Positions 45,679 through 58,443 of a DNA stretch of 64,000 nucleotides are shown here, in pieces. Source of the DNA: Marinobacter litoralis. Lineage in GTDB: Bacteria > Pseudomonadota > Gammaproteobacteria > Pseudomonadales > Oleiphilaceae. The DNA lies in the NCBI RefSeq assembly GCF_003336705.1, contig NZ_QMDL01000001.1:930001-994000 (forward strand), in the 5' to 3' direction. Every line of letters starts with the position of its first letter. Position 1 is the first letter of the stretch. The notes under the pieces were generated by a model that worked only from the letters and a program-made list of their open reading frames with translations, was not told the DNA's origin and ran no database searches. The position numbers and the translations under genes are program-made.

Positions 45679-47220
45679 ATGTGTGGCATTGTCGGTATTG
45701 TCAGTACTTCTAACGTCAATCAGATGCTTTATGACGCATTGACCGTTCTACAGCACCGTGGCCAGGATGCGGCGGGTATTGTTACCTTCCAAGATGACCG
45801 TTTCTTTTTGCGTAAAGACAATGGTTTGGTTAGAGACGTATTCCACACGCGCCACATGCGCCGTCTGGTGGGCAACGTGGGTATCGGCCATGTTCGGTAC
45901 CCGACAGCAGGTAGTGCGAGTTCTGCCGAAGCCCAGCCGTTCTACGTTAACAGCCCTTACGGTATTACGCTTGCCCATAACGGCAATCTGACCAATGCCG
46001 ACGAGTTGAGCAGCGATTTATTCCGCACCGATCTGCGCCATATCAACACCAATTCCGATTCGGAAGTCCTGTTGAACGTGTTTGCGCATGAATTGCAGAA
46101 ACTTGGAAAGCTGAATCCGACCAAGGACGAAATTTTCGCCGCCGTCCGCGCCGTTCATCAACGTTGTCGGGGTGCGTACGGTGTTATTGCCATGATCACC
46201 GGTTATGGCATTGTTGGTTTCCGTGACCCTAACGGCATTCGACCGGCGTGCTACGGCGTTCGTGAAGGCGAGAACGGTCAGACTGAGTACATGATTGCGT
46301 CCGAGAGTGTGGCTCTGAGTGCCGCCGGCTTTACGTTGGTTCGGGATATTGAACCAGGTGAGGCAGTTTATATCGAGACAGACGGCACGCTTTATTCGGA
46401 GCAATGCGCCGAGTCACCTAAGCTTTACCCGTGTATTTTCGAGCACGTGTACTTTGCCCGCCCTGATTCCATTATGGACGGCGTTTCGGTTTACAAAGCC
46501 CGTCTTCGCATGGGTGAAGTGTTGGCGGATAAGGTGCTGCGTGAGCGCCCGGACCACGACATTGACGTTGTGATCCCGATTCCGGATACCAGCCGCACGT
46601 CTGCGATGCAGATGGCGTATCAGCTTGGCGTGAAATACCGTGAAGGCTTTATCAAGAACCGTTATATCGGCCGGACCTTCATCATGCCGGGCCAGAAAAT
46701 GCGGAAAAAGTCGGTACGCCAAAAACTTAATCCTATCGATCTGGAGTTCCGTGGCAAGAATGTCATGCTGGTAGACGACTCCATTGTTCGTGGCACCACC
46801 TGTAAAGAGATTGTTCAGATGGCCCGGGATGCTGGCGCGCGCAACGTTTATTTTGCATCCGCAGCGCCCCCGGTTCGGTACCCGAACGTTTACGGCATTG
46901 ATATGCCGTCGGCTTCCGAGCTGATCGCTCACGACCGCACCGTCGAAGAAGTTGGTGAGCTGATCGGTACCGACTGGCTGGTCTATCAGGAACTGGATGA
47001 TCTGATCTCGTGCGTTAACGACGTGAATGATGCGATCGATGGCTGGGAATGTTCGGTGTTCAGCGGTGATTACATTACCGGTGACATCGACAAAAACTAC
47101 CTGACACGCCTTGAGAACCGTCGGAAAGATAGCAGCACCGACGCGACCAGTGTGACGGACGTTGATTCGGATTCTGACTCAGATAACGACAATATTGACC
47201 TACATAACGACGAAGACTGA
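45679..47220 (+). CDS. purF: Amidophosphoribosyltransferase
   Basis: 513 residues. The N-terminal glutaminase domain starts [12 protein letters not shown]; Cys2 becomes the nucleophile after Met removal. [15 protein letters not shown] and [17 protein letters not shown] follow. The phosphoribosyltransferase domain has the PRPP motif [20 protein letters not shown], and [19 protein letters not shown] is also conserved. It makes phosphoribosylamine from PRPP and glutamine, the first step of purine synthesis. The C-terminal 25 residues form an Asp/Ser-rich tail. Confidence 0.97.
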   Translation: MCGIVGIVSTSNVNQMLYDALTVLQHRGQDAAGIVTFQDDRFFLRKDNGLVRDVFHTRHMRRLVGNVGIGHVRYPTAGSASSAEAQPFYVNSPYGITLAHNGNLTNADELSSDLFRTDLRHINTNSDSEVLLNVFAHELQKLGKLNPTKDEIFAAVRAVHQRCRGAYGVIAMITGYGIVGFRDPNGIRPACYGVREGENGQTEYMIASESVALSAAGFTLVRDIEPGEAVYIETDGTLYSEQCAESPKLYPCIFEHVYFARPDSIMDGVSVYKARLRMGEVLADKVLRERPDHDIDVVIPIPDTSRTSAMQMAYQLGVKYREGFIKNRYIGRTFIMPGQKMRKKSVRQKLNPIDLEFRGKNVMLVDDSIVRGTTCKEIVQMARDAGARNVYFASAAPPVRYPNVYGIDMPSASELIAHDRTVEEVGELIGTDWLVYQELDDLISCVNDVNDAIDGWECSVFSGDYITGDIDKNYLTRLENRRKDSSTDATSVTDVDSDSDSDNDNIDLHNDED

Positions 47221-47247
47221 GCGCTGCCCAGTAACCAGGAGAATGCC

Positions 47248-48471
47248 ATGAGCCACACGCGTGAAGAACACCTATGGATTCCCGAATCTGATCTGGAAGG
47301 GATGTCCGTTGACACGCTGTCGGTGAGGGCAGGGCAGATTCGCACAGGGCAGCTGGAACACAGCGACGCGATTTTCCCGACCTCGAGCTTTGTTTATGGC
47401 AGTGCGGCTCAGGCCGCCGCCCGGTTTGGTGGAGAAGAGGCGGGTAATATTTATTCGCGCTTCACCAATCCAACGGTTCAAGCGTTCGAAGGTCGAATTG
47501 CTGCCATGGAAGGAGGCGAGAAGGCCGTCGCGACTGCCTCTGGCATGGCGGCGATTCTCAGTACCTGCATGTCATTGCTGAAAACCGGCGATCACGTTGT
47601 TTGTTCTCGGGGCGTTTTCGGTACCACGAACGTGTTGTTCCAAAAGTACATGGCGCGTTTCGGTGTGGAAACCACGTTTGTCAGCCTCACGGATGTTGAT
47701 GAATGGCAAGCCGCTATTCGCGCCGAAACCCGAATGCTTTTTATTGAAACGCCATCAAACCCGTTATGCGAGGTGGCTGATGTGGAAGCGTTGGCAGCCT
47801 TGGCCCATGATAACGATGCGCTGCTGGTGGTTGATAACTGTTTTTGCACGCCCATACTCCAGCGCCCGTTGGAGCTAGGTGCCGATCTTGTCATTCACTC
47901 TGCAACGAAGTACTTGGATGGCCAGGGTCGCTGTGTTGGTGGTGTCGTTGTTGGGCCGGCCAAATACCTTGATGAGGTGTATGGCTTTATTCGCTCAGCT
48001 GGGCCCACCATGAGTCCGTTTAACGCCTGGGTTTTCCAGAAAGGCCTAGAAACCTTACCGATTCGTATGCGAGCTCACTGCGACAATGCGTTAGAGTTGG
48101 CTAAGTGGTTGGAATCACAGCCTTCCGTCGAAAAAGTGTTTTATGCAGGGCTCGAAAGTCACCCTCAGCATGAGCTGGCTAAACAGCAGCAAAGCGGATT
48201 TGGTGGAATGGTGTCCTTCACGGTCAAGGGCGGAAGAGAGCAAGCATGGCGCTTCATCGATGGCACACGCATGATTTCAATTACCGCCAATCTGGGAGAT
48301 GTGAAAACCACAATCACCCATCCGGCAACAACAACGCACGGGCGTTTGACACCTGAAGATAAAGTCAAAGCAGGTATTACTGAAAATCTGATCCGGCTGT
48401 CAGTTGGCATTGAAGCCATTGATGACCTGAAAACTGATCTCGAAAGGGGTTTTCAGGCGCTGGAAGACTAA
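47248..48471 (+). CDS. metZ: O-succinylhomoserine sulfhydrylase
   Basis: 407 residues. Cys/Met-metabolism PLP family: IFPTSSFVYGSAAQAAARFG, YSRFTNPTVQAFEGRIAAME, and the PLP lysine in LVIHSATKYLDGQGRCVGG. Position after purF matches metZ of Pseudomonas, where the enzyme makes homocysteine from O-succinylhomoserine and sulfide. An O-acetylhomoserine preference cannot be excluded from sequence alone. CAGGAG precedes the ATG, 27 bp after purF. It uses sulfide that depends on cysH and siroheme (cobA). Confidence 0.94.
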   Translation: MSHTREEHLWIPESDLEGMSVDTLSVRAGQIRTGQLEHSDAIFPTSSFVYGSAAQAAARFGGEEAGNIYSRFTNPTVQAFEGRIAAMEGGEKAVATASGMAAILSTCMSLLKTGDHVVCSRGVFGTTNVLFQKYMARFGVETTFVSLTDVDEWQAAIRAETRMLFIETPSNPLCEVADVEALAALAHDNDALLVVDNCFCTPILQRPLELGADLVIHSATKYLDGQGRCVGGVVVGPAKYLDEVYGFIRSAGPTMSPFNAWVFQKGLETLPIRMRAHCDNALELAKWLESQPSVEKVFYAGLESHPQHELAKQQQSGFGGMVSFTVKGGREQAWRFIDGTRMISITANLGDVKTTITHPATTTHGRLTPEDKVKAGITENLIRLSVGIEAIDDLKTDLERGFQALED

Positions 48472-48494
48472 ACTTACATACGGTTTGAGTATTC

Positions 48495-51065
48495 ATGGCG
48501 GAATCCGCTAAAGCGAAAAAATCTGTACCAACGGAACTCACAGGCAAACAAAAGCGCTTTCGCCTCTTGGTGGCCCAGGGTGCCCGTGAGGGGGCAGTAC
48601 TGGGCCTGATCGTGCTGTGCATCTATCTGGCAATGGCGCTTTTTACCTTTAGCCATTCCGACCCAGGTTGGGCCAGCATCGGCCATGAAACCAACGTAGA
48701 AAACTACGCCGGCCGCACCGGGGCATGGCTTGCAAGCCTGTTAATGGATTTTTTCGGGCATGTGTCCTGGCTTTTCCCCGTCATGGTAGCCGGCTATGCC
48801 TTCATGCTTATCCGCTTGCGGCACCAACCGCTGGATCTGCATTGGCCGTTGTTTATGGTCCGTTTTGGCGGTTTTATTCTGATTCTCCTTTCTGCCACGA
48901 GTTTACTGTCTCTCTACTCCTTGTTTGGGTTGGGTATGTCCTCCGGTGGGGTCTTGGGCAAGGCCGTTTCCGAGTCGATGGTGCGTTTTTTCAACCTGCC
49001 AGCAACGACCCTTTTGTTGATTGCTATTTTCCTGTTCGCGCTCACGGTGACGATCGGGCTTTCATGGTTCAGGTTGATGGACCGTGTGGGTGGCCTGACG
49101 CTCAAAGCGGCTTTGGCTGTGAGTGCGTTCTTCAAGCAACAGGCGAGCAAGTCGGGGCGTGCAGAAAAACCGCAGCCAACGAAAGAACCGGAACCGCCCG
49201 TTTTGCAAAACCGACCCGAGACAGCGGCGGCAGGTACCGAACCGAAATTGCCTTGGTGGCGCAGAGTGTTTTCGAAGAAAGATCGATCAGGAAAGCAGGC
49301 TGCGAGCGCTAAATCACAAAAGGTGCGGAAAGAACCGGAGCTGGAAGGTCGCCCGACCGTTGATTCGGAGCCAGCAGAAGTGGAAAGCTTTAGTTCTCGG
49401 GATGTTGAACCTATTGCGGCTAAGCCAACGCCCAAAAAATCCGAGAAGCCCTTAAGCCGGGCATTGAAAATTGCGCCTTTCAAGAAAGACGATCAGGGCG
49501 CCTCGGAAAAGAAAAAGGGGGCCAGCAAGCAAGGCTCATTGCTTGAAGATATTGAAAGCCCCATTCCACCGATTACCCTGCTGGACCCGCCTGAGGAGCA
49601 TAAAGAGAGTGGCTATTCCGAGGAATCGCTCGAGCACATGTCGCGATTGCTGGAAGAGAAACTGGCCGATTTCGGTGTCACCGTTGAAGTGGTTGAGGTA
49701 AACCCTGGCCCAGTCATCACTCGCTTCGAGATTAAGCCAGCAGCAGGCGTGAAGGTCAGCAAAATTTCCAACCTGGCCAAAGACCTTGCGCGTTCGTTGG
49801 CAGTACTCAGTGTTCGTGTGGTCGAAGTGATACCGGGTAAGTCGGTAGTGGGTATCGAAATACCGAATGAAACCCGGGAGATCGTTCGACTCAGTGAAGT
49901 GCTGGGTGCACGAGTATTTACGGAATCTTCCTCGCCGATTACCTTGGCGCTGGGTAACGACATCGGCGGGAATCCAATGGTGGCCAACTTGGCGAAAATG
50001 CCGCACTTGTTGGTTGCAGGTACCACGGGCTCCGGTAAGTCAGTCGGTGTCAACGCAATGCTGCTAAGCATGCTGCTCAAGGCCGGTCCGGAAGATGTTC
50101 GCTTTATTATGGTTGACCCGAAGATGCTCGAACTCAGCATCTATGACGGCATTCCCCATTTGTTGGCGCCTGTGGTCACGGATATGAAAGAAGCTGCCAA
50201 TGCACTGCGTTGGTGTGTGGCTGAAATGGAACGTCGTTATCGCCTGATGGCGAGCTTGGGCGTGCGTAATTTGGCGGGCTATAACAAAAAGGTGAAAGAT
50301 GCCCGGGCGGAGGGCGAACCCCTTCTCGACCCGCTCTGGAAACCTGATGATCATCTCGCGAATGATGAGCAGGAACGACCGGAGCTGGAGACATTGCCAT
50401 TCATCGTGGTGGTGATTGATGAGTTCGCCGACATGATGATGATTGTCGGTAAGAAGGTGGAAGAGCTGATTGCACGAATCGCCCAAAAAGCCCGTGCTGC
50501 AGGTATCCACCTGATCCTGGCCACTCAGCGGCCATCGGTTGACGTGATTACGGGCTTGATCAAAGCTAACATTCCAACGCGGATCTCGTTTCAGGTTTCC
50601 TCCAAAATTGACTCCCGAACGGTGTTGGATCAGGGCGGGGCAGAACAGCTTCTCGGCCACGGGGATATGTTGTATCTGCCGCCGGGGTCTGGCTTGCCTG
50701 TGCGTGTCCATGGTGCGTTTGTGGACGATGACGAAGTACATCGTGTGGTTAGCGCCTGGAAGGCGCGAGGCGAGCCAGAATACGTTGACGATGTGCTTAG
50801 TGGGGCCGAAGGTGAGCATCTGCCTGGTGTACCTACCTTGAGTGAAGGTGGTGGTGGCGATGAAGGCGATGCACTGTTTGATGAAGCGGTTGCGTTCGTC
50901 ACCGAAAACCGCAGGGTATCGATATCCTCGGTTCAGCGTAAATTCAAAATCGGCTACAACCGCGCCGCCAACCTGGTGGATGCAATGGAAGCAGCGGGTG
51001 TGGTTAGTGCGGCGGGCCACAATGGCGCCAGAGAAGTTCTGGCACCGCCGCCCCCAAGAGACTAG
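48495..51065 (+). CDS. ftsK: DNA translocase FtsK
   Basis: 856 residues. Four N-terminal membrane segments (about 28-200) anchor it at the septum, followed by a charged Lys/Glu/Pro linker (about 210-370). The motor domain has Walker [17 protein letters not shown] (about 508-520), Walker B region [17 protein letters not shown], and [20 protein letters not shown]. The C-terminal gamma winged helix ([20 protein letters not shown]) reads KOPS sequences and contacts XerD. It pumps chromosome ends to the septum for dimer resolution. lolA follows after 10 bp, as in Pseudomonas. Confidence 0.97.
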   Translation: MAESAKAKKSVPTELTGKQKRFRLLVAQGAREGAVLGLIVLCIYLAMALFTFSHSDPGWASIGHETNVENYAGRTGAWLASLLMDFFGHVSWLFPVMVAGYAFMLIRLRHQPLDLHWPLFMVRFGGFILILLSATSLLSLYSLFGLGMSSGGVLGKAVSESMVRFFNLPATTLLLIAIFLFALTVTIGLSWFRLMDRVGGLTLKAALAVSAFFKQQASKSGRAEKPQPTKEPEPPVLQNRPETAAAGTEPKLPWWRRVFSKKDRSGKQAASAKSQKVRKEPELEGRPTVDSEPAEVESFSSRDVEPIAAKPTPKKSEKPLSRALKIAPFKKDDQGASEKKKGASKQGSLLEDIESPIPPITLLDPPEEHKESGYSEESLEHMSRLLEEKLADFGVTVEVVEVNPGPVITRFEIKPAAGVKVSKISNLAKDLARSLAVLSVRVVEVIPGKSVVGIEIPNETREIVRLSEVLGARVFTESSSPITLALGNDIGGNPMVANLAKMPHLLVAGTTGSGKSVGVNAMLLSMLLKAGPEDVRFIMVDPKMLELSIYDGIPHLLAPVVTDMKEAANALRWCVAEMERRYRLMASLGVRNLAGYNKKVKDARAEGEPLLDPLWKPDDHLANDEQERPELETLPFIVVVIDEFADMMMIVGKKVEELIARIAQKARAAGIHLILATQRPSVDVITGLIKANIPTRISFQVSSKIDSRTVLDQGGAEQLLGHGDMLYLPPGSGLPVRVHGAFVDDDEVHRVVSAWKARGEPEYVDDVLSGAEGEHLPGVPTLSEGGGGDEGDALFDEAVAFVTENRRVSISSVQRKFKIGYNRAANLVDAMEAAGVVSAAGHNGAREVLAPPPPRD

Positions 51066-51075
51066 GAGCGTTATT

Positions 51076-51723
51076 ATGAATCGATTTATGTCTTCCCTGA
51101 TTACCAGTGTGTTGCTCATCTTTACGGCGAGTATCAGTCATGCTGAGGAGACCTCAGCTGGCGCTGCCGAAGAGCTTTCATCAATTCTTAGCAGCTACGA
51201 AACTTACCAAGCGGATTTTATTCAAATTGTTGTCGGCGAGAACGGTGGACGCGTTCAGGAAACCCGAGGCTCCTTGAAAGCCAAAAGGCCGGGCCTGTTC
51301 TATTGGGAAACCGCCGCTCCCTTGTCGCAATTCATAGTGAGTGACGGCGACACCGTGGAGGTCTATGATCCTGACCTCGAGCAAGTCACCATCCACAACC
51401 TGGATGACCGTGTCCAAAGTACGCCCGCGCTGCTGCTTAGTGGTGAGGTCGACAATCTGGACGAAACCTATGAGGTCAGTCAGCGCCGGATCGGAGAATT
51501 GACTCAAGAGTTTACGCTGGTACCTAAAGGTGCAGACTCCTTGTTTGTATCGTTGCGTCTGAGCTTCTTCGATGGCGAGCTGCAAGAAATGAGAATGGAA
51601 GATTCGCTGGCGCAGATCAGCATCCTCAGCTTTGATTCCATTGAACTGAACAAGGAAGTGGATCAAAACGCCTTCACCTTGGAATATCCCGAGGAGGTTG
51701 ACGTTATTCGGGACGGTGCTTAA
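51076..51723 (+). CDS. lolA: Outer-membrane lipoprotein carrier protein LolA
   Basis: 215 residues from the ATG at 51076, with AGGAG 7 bp upstream; longer in-frame readings from 50842 are inside ftsK. Signal peptide about 1-23 (ASISHAEE). The mature protein has the LolA pattern [40 protein letters not shown] and [15 protein letters not shown]. It ferries lipoproteins across the periplasm from LolCDE to LolB. Its stop overlaps the rarA start (TAATG). Confidence 0.96.
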   Translation: MNRFMSSLITSVLLIFTASISHAEETSAGAAEELSSILSSYETYQADFIQIVVGENGGRVQETRGSLKAKRPGLFYWETAAPLSQFIVSDGDTVEVYDPDLEQVTIHNLDDRVQSTPALLLSGEVDNLDETYEVSQRRIGELTQEFTLVPKGADSLFVSLRLSFFDGELQEMRMEDSLAQISILSFDSIELNKEVDQNAFTLEYPEEVDVIRDGA

Positions 51724-53057
51724 TGCAGGACAGCCTGTTTCAGCAAGAGGCCGGATTTCAGCCTCTTGCTGCCAGAATGCGACCGACAACCCTTGCCGAC
51801 TATGTCGGGCAAGCCCATCTGGTCGGTGAAGGTAAGCCGCTTCGCAGGGCTGTAGAGCAAGGTCAACTGCACTCCATGATCCTGTGGGGGCCGCCCGGAG
51901 TAGGTAAGACGACCTTTGCGCAATTGTTGGCAAACGTTGGTGAGTTAACGTTTGAGACTTTGTCGGCCGTGCTCAGCGGTGTAAAAGAAATCCGCGAAGT
52001 GGTTGACCGCGCGAAGCACCGTAAACAGGCGCAAGGCCGTGACACGCTGCTTTTCGTGGATGAAGTCCACCGCTTCAACAAAAGCCAGCAGGATGCGTTT
52101 CTGCCTCATATCGAAGATGGCACTTTCATCTTTGTCGGCGCCACTACCGAAAACCCTTCTTTCGAACTTAACAGTGCTTTGCTGTCTCGTACCCGCGTTT
52201 ACGTTCTTAAGAATCTCGAATCTGCCGACATTCTGACTCTGCTCAACCGCGCGCTTTCCAGCGACGAAGGCTTTGCCGGATCCTTAACGGTTGATCCTTC
52301 GGTGCTGGATACCATGGCTTCGGCTTCAGGGGGCGATGCCCGCCGGGCGCTGAACATCCTTGAAGTAGCAGCAGATTTGGCGGAACCGGACGACCAGGGC
52401 AATAACCAAATACTGCCATCAACGCTTGAGCAAGTATTGCAAACAAGCTTGCGCCGCTTTGATAAAGGTGGTGATGTTTTTTACGACCAAATATCAGCGT
52501 TGCATAAGTCGATTCGGGGTTCCAGTTCCGATGGTGCACTTTACTGGCTGTGTAGAATGCTCGATGGCGGCTGTGATCCGCTCTACATCGCACGAAGGCT
52601 TGCCAGAATCGCCAGTGAAGACATAGGGAATGCGGACCCGAGGGCACTGCAGATCGCATTGCAGGCTTGGGATGCGCAGGAACGTTTAGGTTCACCGGAA
52701 GGGGAGTTGGCTCTGGCTCAAGCCGCGACCTATTTGGCCATGGCGCCTAAAAGCAATGCGGTCTATACGGCGTTTAACCAATGCATGGCTGATATCAAGA
52801 GCGACCCAGACTACGACGTGCCCGTGCATTTGCGCAATGCACCCACCAAACTGCTTAAAAGTATGGGCCATGGCGAAGAGTACCGTTATGCTCACGATGA
52901 GCCGGATGCGTACGCGGCAGGCGAGAACTATCTCCCGGAAGCCATCCATCAGCGCCGGTACTACGAGCCAGTCATGCGGGGTTTGGAAATCAAACTTGCC
53001 GAGAAACGTCAGCGCCTCGATGCTCTCGACCAGAAAAGTACTGTCAAACGCTATTAA
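51723..53057 (+). CDS. rarA: Replication-associated recombination protein A (MgsA)
   Basis: 444 residues. AAA ATPase related to clamp loaders and Werner-interacting protein: [20 protein letters not shown], Walker [16 protein letters not shown], Walker [21 protein letters not shown], sensor [20 protein letters not shown]. The C-terminal tetramerisation part has [20 protein letters not shown]. It acts at stalled replication forks. It begins inside the lolA stop codon, so ftsK, lolA and rarA are probably one unit. serS has a separate TATAAT upstream. Confidence 0.96.
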   Translation: MQDSLFQQEAGFQPLAARMRPTTLADYVGQAHLVGEGKPLRRAVEQGQLHSMILWGPPGVGKTTFAQLLANVGELTFETLSAVLSGVKEIREVVDRAKHRKQAQGRDTLLFVDEVHRFNKSQQDAFLPHIEDGTFIFVGATTENPSFELNSALLSRTRVYVLKNLESADILTLLNRALSSDEGFAGSLTVDPSVLDTMASASGGDARRALNILEVAADLAEPDDQGNNQILPSTLEQVLQTSLRRFDKGGDVFYDQISALHKSIRGSSSDGALYWLCRMLDGGCDPLYIARRLARIASEDIGNADPRALQIALQAWDAQERLGSPEGELALAQAATYLAMAPKSNAVYTAFNQCMADIKSDPDYDVPVHLRNAPTKLLKSMGHGEEYRYAHDEPDAYAAGENYLPEAIHQRRYYEPVMRGLEIKLAEKRQRLDALDQKSTVKRY

Positions 53058-53119
53058 ATTGTTCCATCAGGAATTGCTTGGCTGTTTAGGTCAATGGTGG
53101 CCAGCAAACTCACGGCGGG

Positions 53120-53125
53120 TATAAT
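53120..53125 (+). promoter_or_regulatory. Candidate -10 element of serS
   Basis: A consensus TATAAT lies 45 bp before the serS ATG in the 113-bp gap after rarA. No good -35 lies 16-18 bp upstream, so the promoter call rests on the -10 alone. Confidence 0.4.
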
Positions 53126-53158
53126 GTTCGCCTATTCACCCATTCGTTAACTGGATAA

Positions 53159-55290
<2,132 letters not shown>

Positions 55291-55311
55291 GAACTTAAGT
55301 GAATGATCAAT

Positions 55312-55350
55312 AAAGAGGCCCGGTGCTGTTTAAGCTCCGGGCCTCTTTTA
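55312..55350. terminator. Bidirectional terminator between cobA and the DAHP synthase gene
   Basis: AAAGAGGCCCGG / CCGGGCCTCTTT, a perfect 12-bp stem around a 13-base loop, with T4 on the right and A-rich sequence on the left. It serves both convergent genes and lies 2 bp from the stop of the minus-strand gene. Confidence 0.88.
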
Positions 55351-55352
55351 TT

Positions 55353-56426
55353 TTACTTGCCGCGGTTAGGCAACACATCCTTCAGCTTTTCGCGCATTTC
55401 ACGAATCGCCTTTTCCGTTGTTTCCCAATCAATGCATGCGTCGGTGATGGATACGCCGTATTTCAGATCGTCGAGATTTTCCGGGATAGACTGATTACCC
55501 CAGTTGATGTTGCTTTCCACCATCAAGCTTTGAATCGACTCGTTGCCTTCAATAATTTGCCGGGTAACGTCCTGCATCACGAGTGGCTGAATGCCGGGGT
55601 CTTTGTTGGAGTTCGCATGGCTGCAATCCACCATAATGGACTGGCGCAGTTTTGCTTTTTCCAGCGCTCGCTCGCATAAGGCGACATTGACAGAGTCGTA
55701 GTTTGGCTTGCCACCGCCGCCACGCAAAACGACATGGCCGTAGTTGTTGCCTTTTGTGCGGATGATCGCACCTCGACCTTGCTGGTCAATGCCCAAAAAG
55801 CTGTGCGGGTGTGAAACCGAGTTCATGGCATTCACTGCAACGTCCAGGTTACCGTCGGTGCCGTTTTTGAAGCCAATCGCCATCGACAGTCCGCTGCTCA
55901 TCTCGCGGTGGGTCTGCGACTCGGTGGTACGTGCTCCAATCGCTGACCAGGCAATGGTGTCCTGAAGATACTGAGGCGAGATGGGGTCAAGCGCTTCGGT
56001 AGCGGCTGGCAGGCCCATTTCGTTGATGTCGAGCAGCAAGCGGCGGCCAATATGCAGACCCTGCTCAATGTCGAACGTATCATTTAGGTGCGGGTCGTTG
56101 ATCAGGCCTTTCCAGCCAACGGTGGTGCGAGGTTTCTCGAAATAAACGCGCATCACAATAAGAAGCGTGTCGCTGACTTCATCAGCCAGTTTTTTCAGAC
56201 GGCTGGCGTAATCCCTTGCTGCTTCGGGATCGTGTATGGAGCAGGGGCCGACAACGATAAAGAGACGTTTATCTTTGCCGTCCATGATGTCGTAAATAGC
56301 CTGACGGCCTGATGCAACGGTATCTGCAGCCTTATCGGATAAGGGCAGCTCTGCTTTTAAGGCTTCAGGAGTAATCAGTTGTTCCTGGCTGGCCACGTTC
56401 AGGTTTTCCAGTTTTTTGCCCGACAT
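55353..56426 (-). CDS. 3-deoxy-7-phosphoheptulonate (DAHP) synthase, AroF/G/H type
   Basis: 357 residues, class I-alpha DAHP synthase. Metal and substrate features: LFIVVGPCSIHDPEAARDYA, RVYFEKPRTTVGWKGLINDP, GARTTESQTHREMSSGLSMA, GFKNGTDGNLDVAVNAM and IMVDCSHANSNKDP. It joins phosphoenolpyruvate and erythrose 4-phosphate to open the shikimate pathway that reaches aroC, pabB and trp genes in this window. Which aromatic amino acid inhibits it cannot be read with confidence, so no symbol is given. Single gene, divergent from the DUF1631 gene. Confidence 0.95.
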   Translation of the reverse strand: MSGKKLENLNVASQEQLITPEALKAELPLSDKAADTVASGRQAIYDIMDGKDKRLFIVVGPCSIHDPEAARDYASRLKKLADEVSDTLLIVMRVYFEKPRTTVGWKGLINDPHLNDTFDIEQGLHIGRRLLLDINEMGLPAATEALDPISPQYLQDTIAWSAIGARTTESQTHREMSSGLSMAIGFKNGTDGNLDVAVNAMNSVSHPHSFLGIDQQGRGAIIRTKGNNYGHVVLRGGGGKPNYDSVNVALCERALEKAKLRQSIMVDCSHANSNKDPGIQPLVMQDVTRQIIEGNESIQSLMVESNINWGNQSIPENLDDLKYGVSITDACIDWETTEKAIREMREKLKDVLPNRGK

Positions 56427-56526
56427 CTTGTTGTAGTTCCCCGACTCAAATCGTTACGTCACAGAAACAAAGCCGTGTTGCTTTGCCCGGTGATTGAAGA
56501 TAAACACGAATGGCGCCGGTACACGG

Positions 56527-56557
56527 TTGCAGCAAACCCCGGCGAGTTGGTTATACT
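56527..56557 (+). promoter_or_regulatory. Candidate promoter of the DUF1631-PilZ unit
   Basis: TATACT at 56552-56557 with TTGCAG at 56527-56532. The 19-bp spacing is long, so this is tentative. It lies about 48 bp before the ATG in the 178-bp region shared with the divergent DAHP synthase gene. Confidence 0.35.
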
Positions 56558-56604
56558 GCGTTATTTGAAGGTCCATTTCAACGATTCCAGACAACAGGCA
56601 CCGG

Positions 56605-58443
56605 ATGTCCTCTACGGCAAAGCAGCCACAAGCAGAACCAATTTCCCGTAAAAAGGTTGCTGCCCGAATCAATCAGGTTCTCACCGGTATTCGTGTTCCG
56701 GACCTGCCGTATCCGGCAGGGAATGCCTCGCCGGCGGCTATACCGGATTGGCGACCTTTGCTTCTCTCGTGTTGGTCGGAGCAGCGGGACGAACGCGTCA
56801 CCCATGTTTTGCGGTCAGTTCAGATCGACTGGAGTGTTCGGCAGGTTAATGCTGCGTACCTGGCCGACCGCATTATGGATGTGTTTCTGAATACCAGTGG
56901 GCTTCACGCCTCCTTGGTCAGTCGCATTGCCCGTCTTAGATTTTGGTTTGCATGGCGTCTCGGTGAAGAAGGTGGCGAAGGATTTCCACTGGTCGTGTTG
57001 GAGTGGCTCGATCATCTTCAGGAATGGCGCGGCTGGAGCGACACTGGCGGCCGATCTTCAAGAGTCTTGCTGGAATTGCTCGACAGTTTGGTGACGGCCG
57101 TGGCCGCAAGCTTTGAACAGCAGTCTGTTGAGTCTGTTGAGGGCTATTGCCAGCAGTGGCTCAACGACAGCCTGAAACGACGTGGTCAGACGGATAAGCT
57201 TCGCCAACGATTGGATGAAACGGAGCGGGGACTCTCGCGTCAGCGCAATGCCGAGCAGATATCCAGGGCGTTGGTGGGTAGAGCCTTGAAAGGGCGTCAG
57301 CTGCCCGCTGTTATTTCCGGGTTTTTGCTCAATGATTGGATTTCGGTACTCAAACAAAGTGTGTTGGCCGACGGCGAGGAAAGCGAGCTTTGCCGCCACG
57401 CGAACAAGATTCTTGAATGGTTGATATGGGCAGGCGACCCAGAACTCTCTGACCGAGACCGGGGCAAACTATACCGAGTGGGCGAGCAGCTTGGGGATCT
57501 GATTCATGATGTCTGGCGCCGTGCGATGAGGCACGACATACCCATTGCAAAAATTGAAGCGATTAACGAGGTTATTGTTAGCCGGATTAAAGGCGAGACC
57601 CTCGATCTCGAAATGGCTTTACCGCCGAATGGCGACTTTACCTGCGATCCGGGATGGCTTGACCGAAAGGCTTTAGCAGCCAGTGATGTTGAGCCTTACC
57701 TGGAACACTGGTTCGTCAAAGGCGAGGGCATAGATGAACAGAGGCGTTTTTTCTTCACGTTGTTACCTGACAGCCAAGAGATCGTCTGGACGAACGGTTG
57801 GGGGGTCAAACTGGGGCTGCAGGATTGGTCTGAATTCCAGCACGAGCTCGGTGCACAAACGTTGCGGTTGTTACCCGATCCAAAGCCGTTTGGAGAGGTG
57901 TTAGCCGAAACGATACTGGTGCTGGTAAAGGTTTGCGATAAGCAGCAACAGCAACGGGAGCAAGCAGCAAGGGACGTTCGCGCAAGAGCTGAGGCATTGC
58001 GCCGCGAAAAGGAAGAGGCGCAGCGCTTAGCGGCAGAGCAACAGGCTGCCCATGAAGCTATGCTGGAGCAACAGCGCGTTGAGGCTGAACAACAGAGGAT
58101 TGCTGACGAAAAGCGGGAGCTCGACAGGCTAACCCGTGAAGCTGAAGCCGATGCCGCTCAACAAATTGATCAGCTTGGGCTTGAAGGTTGGATCCTGCTT
58201 GAGCCGGAGCAGCCAAACGGCACACCGTTGCGCCTGAAGTTAGCGGTTAAAATAGCGGCATCAGGGAAGTTCGTATTCGTTGACCGTTTAGGGCTTAACC
58301 GCCACCAGTTCATGCGGGATGAATTAGTAGCAGGTATCGTTGGCGGTACAATCAAAATTCTCGGAGGTGGCGCGGCTTTTGACGAGACTCTCAGTCGTGT
58401 CGTTGGAAGAATTCGGGGTGGCCGGAGTGAAGGGGAGTTGTGA
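56605..58443 (+). CDS. DUF1631 domain protein
   Basis: 612 residues, cytoplasmic (no signal or membrane helix). Mostly helical; DUF1631-type parts include LVGRALKGRQLPAVISGFLL then NDWISVLKQ, and GEQLGDLIHDVWRRAMRHDI. Around 440-520 there is a long Gln/Glu/Arg/Ala-rich helix, probably a coiled coil (QQQREQAARDVRARAEALRR and on). The last 95 residues form a compact beta-containing domain starting LGLEGWILLEPEQPNGTPLR, possibly PilZ-like but lacking its motifs. Function unknown. The stop overlaps the ATG of a true PilZ-domain protein (TGATG), which suggests the two products work together, perhaps in cyclic-di-GMP signalling. Confidence 0.85.
   Translation: MSSTAKQPQAEPISRKKVAARINQVLTGIRVPDLPYPAGNASPAAIPDWRPLLLSCWSEQRDERVTHVLRSVQIDWSVRQVNAAYLADRIMDVFLNTSGLHASLVSRIARLRFWFAWRLGEEGGEGFPLVVLEWLDHLQEWRGWSDTGGRSSRVLLELLDSLVTAVAASFEQQSVESVEGYCQQWLNDSLKRRGQTDKLRQRLDETERGLSRQRNAEQISRALVGRALKGRQLPAVISGFLLNDWISVLKQSVLADGEESELCRHANKILEWLIWAGDPELSDRDRGKLYRVGEQLGDLIHDVWRRAMRHDIPIAKIEAINEVIVSRIKGETLDLEMALPPNGDFTCDPGWLDRKALAASDVEPYLEHWFVKGEGIDEQRRFFFTLLPDSQEIVWTNGWGVKLGLQDWSEFQHELGAQTLRLLPDPKPFGEVLAETILVLVKVCDKQQQQREQAARDVRARAEALRREKEEAQRLAAEQQAAHEAMLEQQRVEAEQQRIADEKRELDRLTREAEADAAQQIDQLGLEGWILLEPEQPNGTPLRLKLAVKIAASGKFVFVDRLGLNRHQFMRDELVAGIVGGTIKILGGGAAFDETLSRVVGRIRGGRSEGEL

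Noticed and set aside
50842..51075. Upstream extension of the lolA frame inside ftsK.
   Set aside because: It overlaps conserved ftsK sequence in another frame; AGGAG and a signal peptide fix the start at 51076.
50064..51119. Long open frame (351 codons) on the minus strand opposite ftsK.
   Set aside because: It lies opposite a fully conserved ftsK motor domain, is rich in His/Arg/Gln as expected for antisense reading, and has no recognisable domain.
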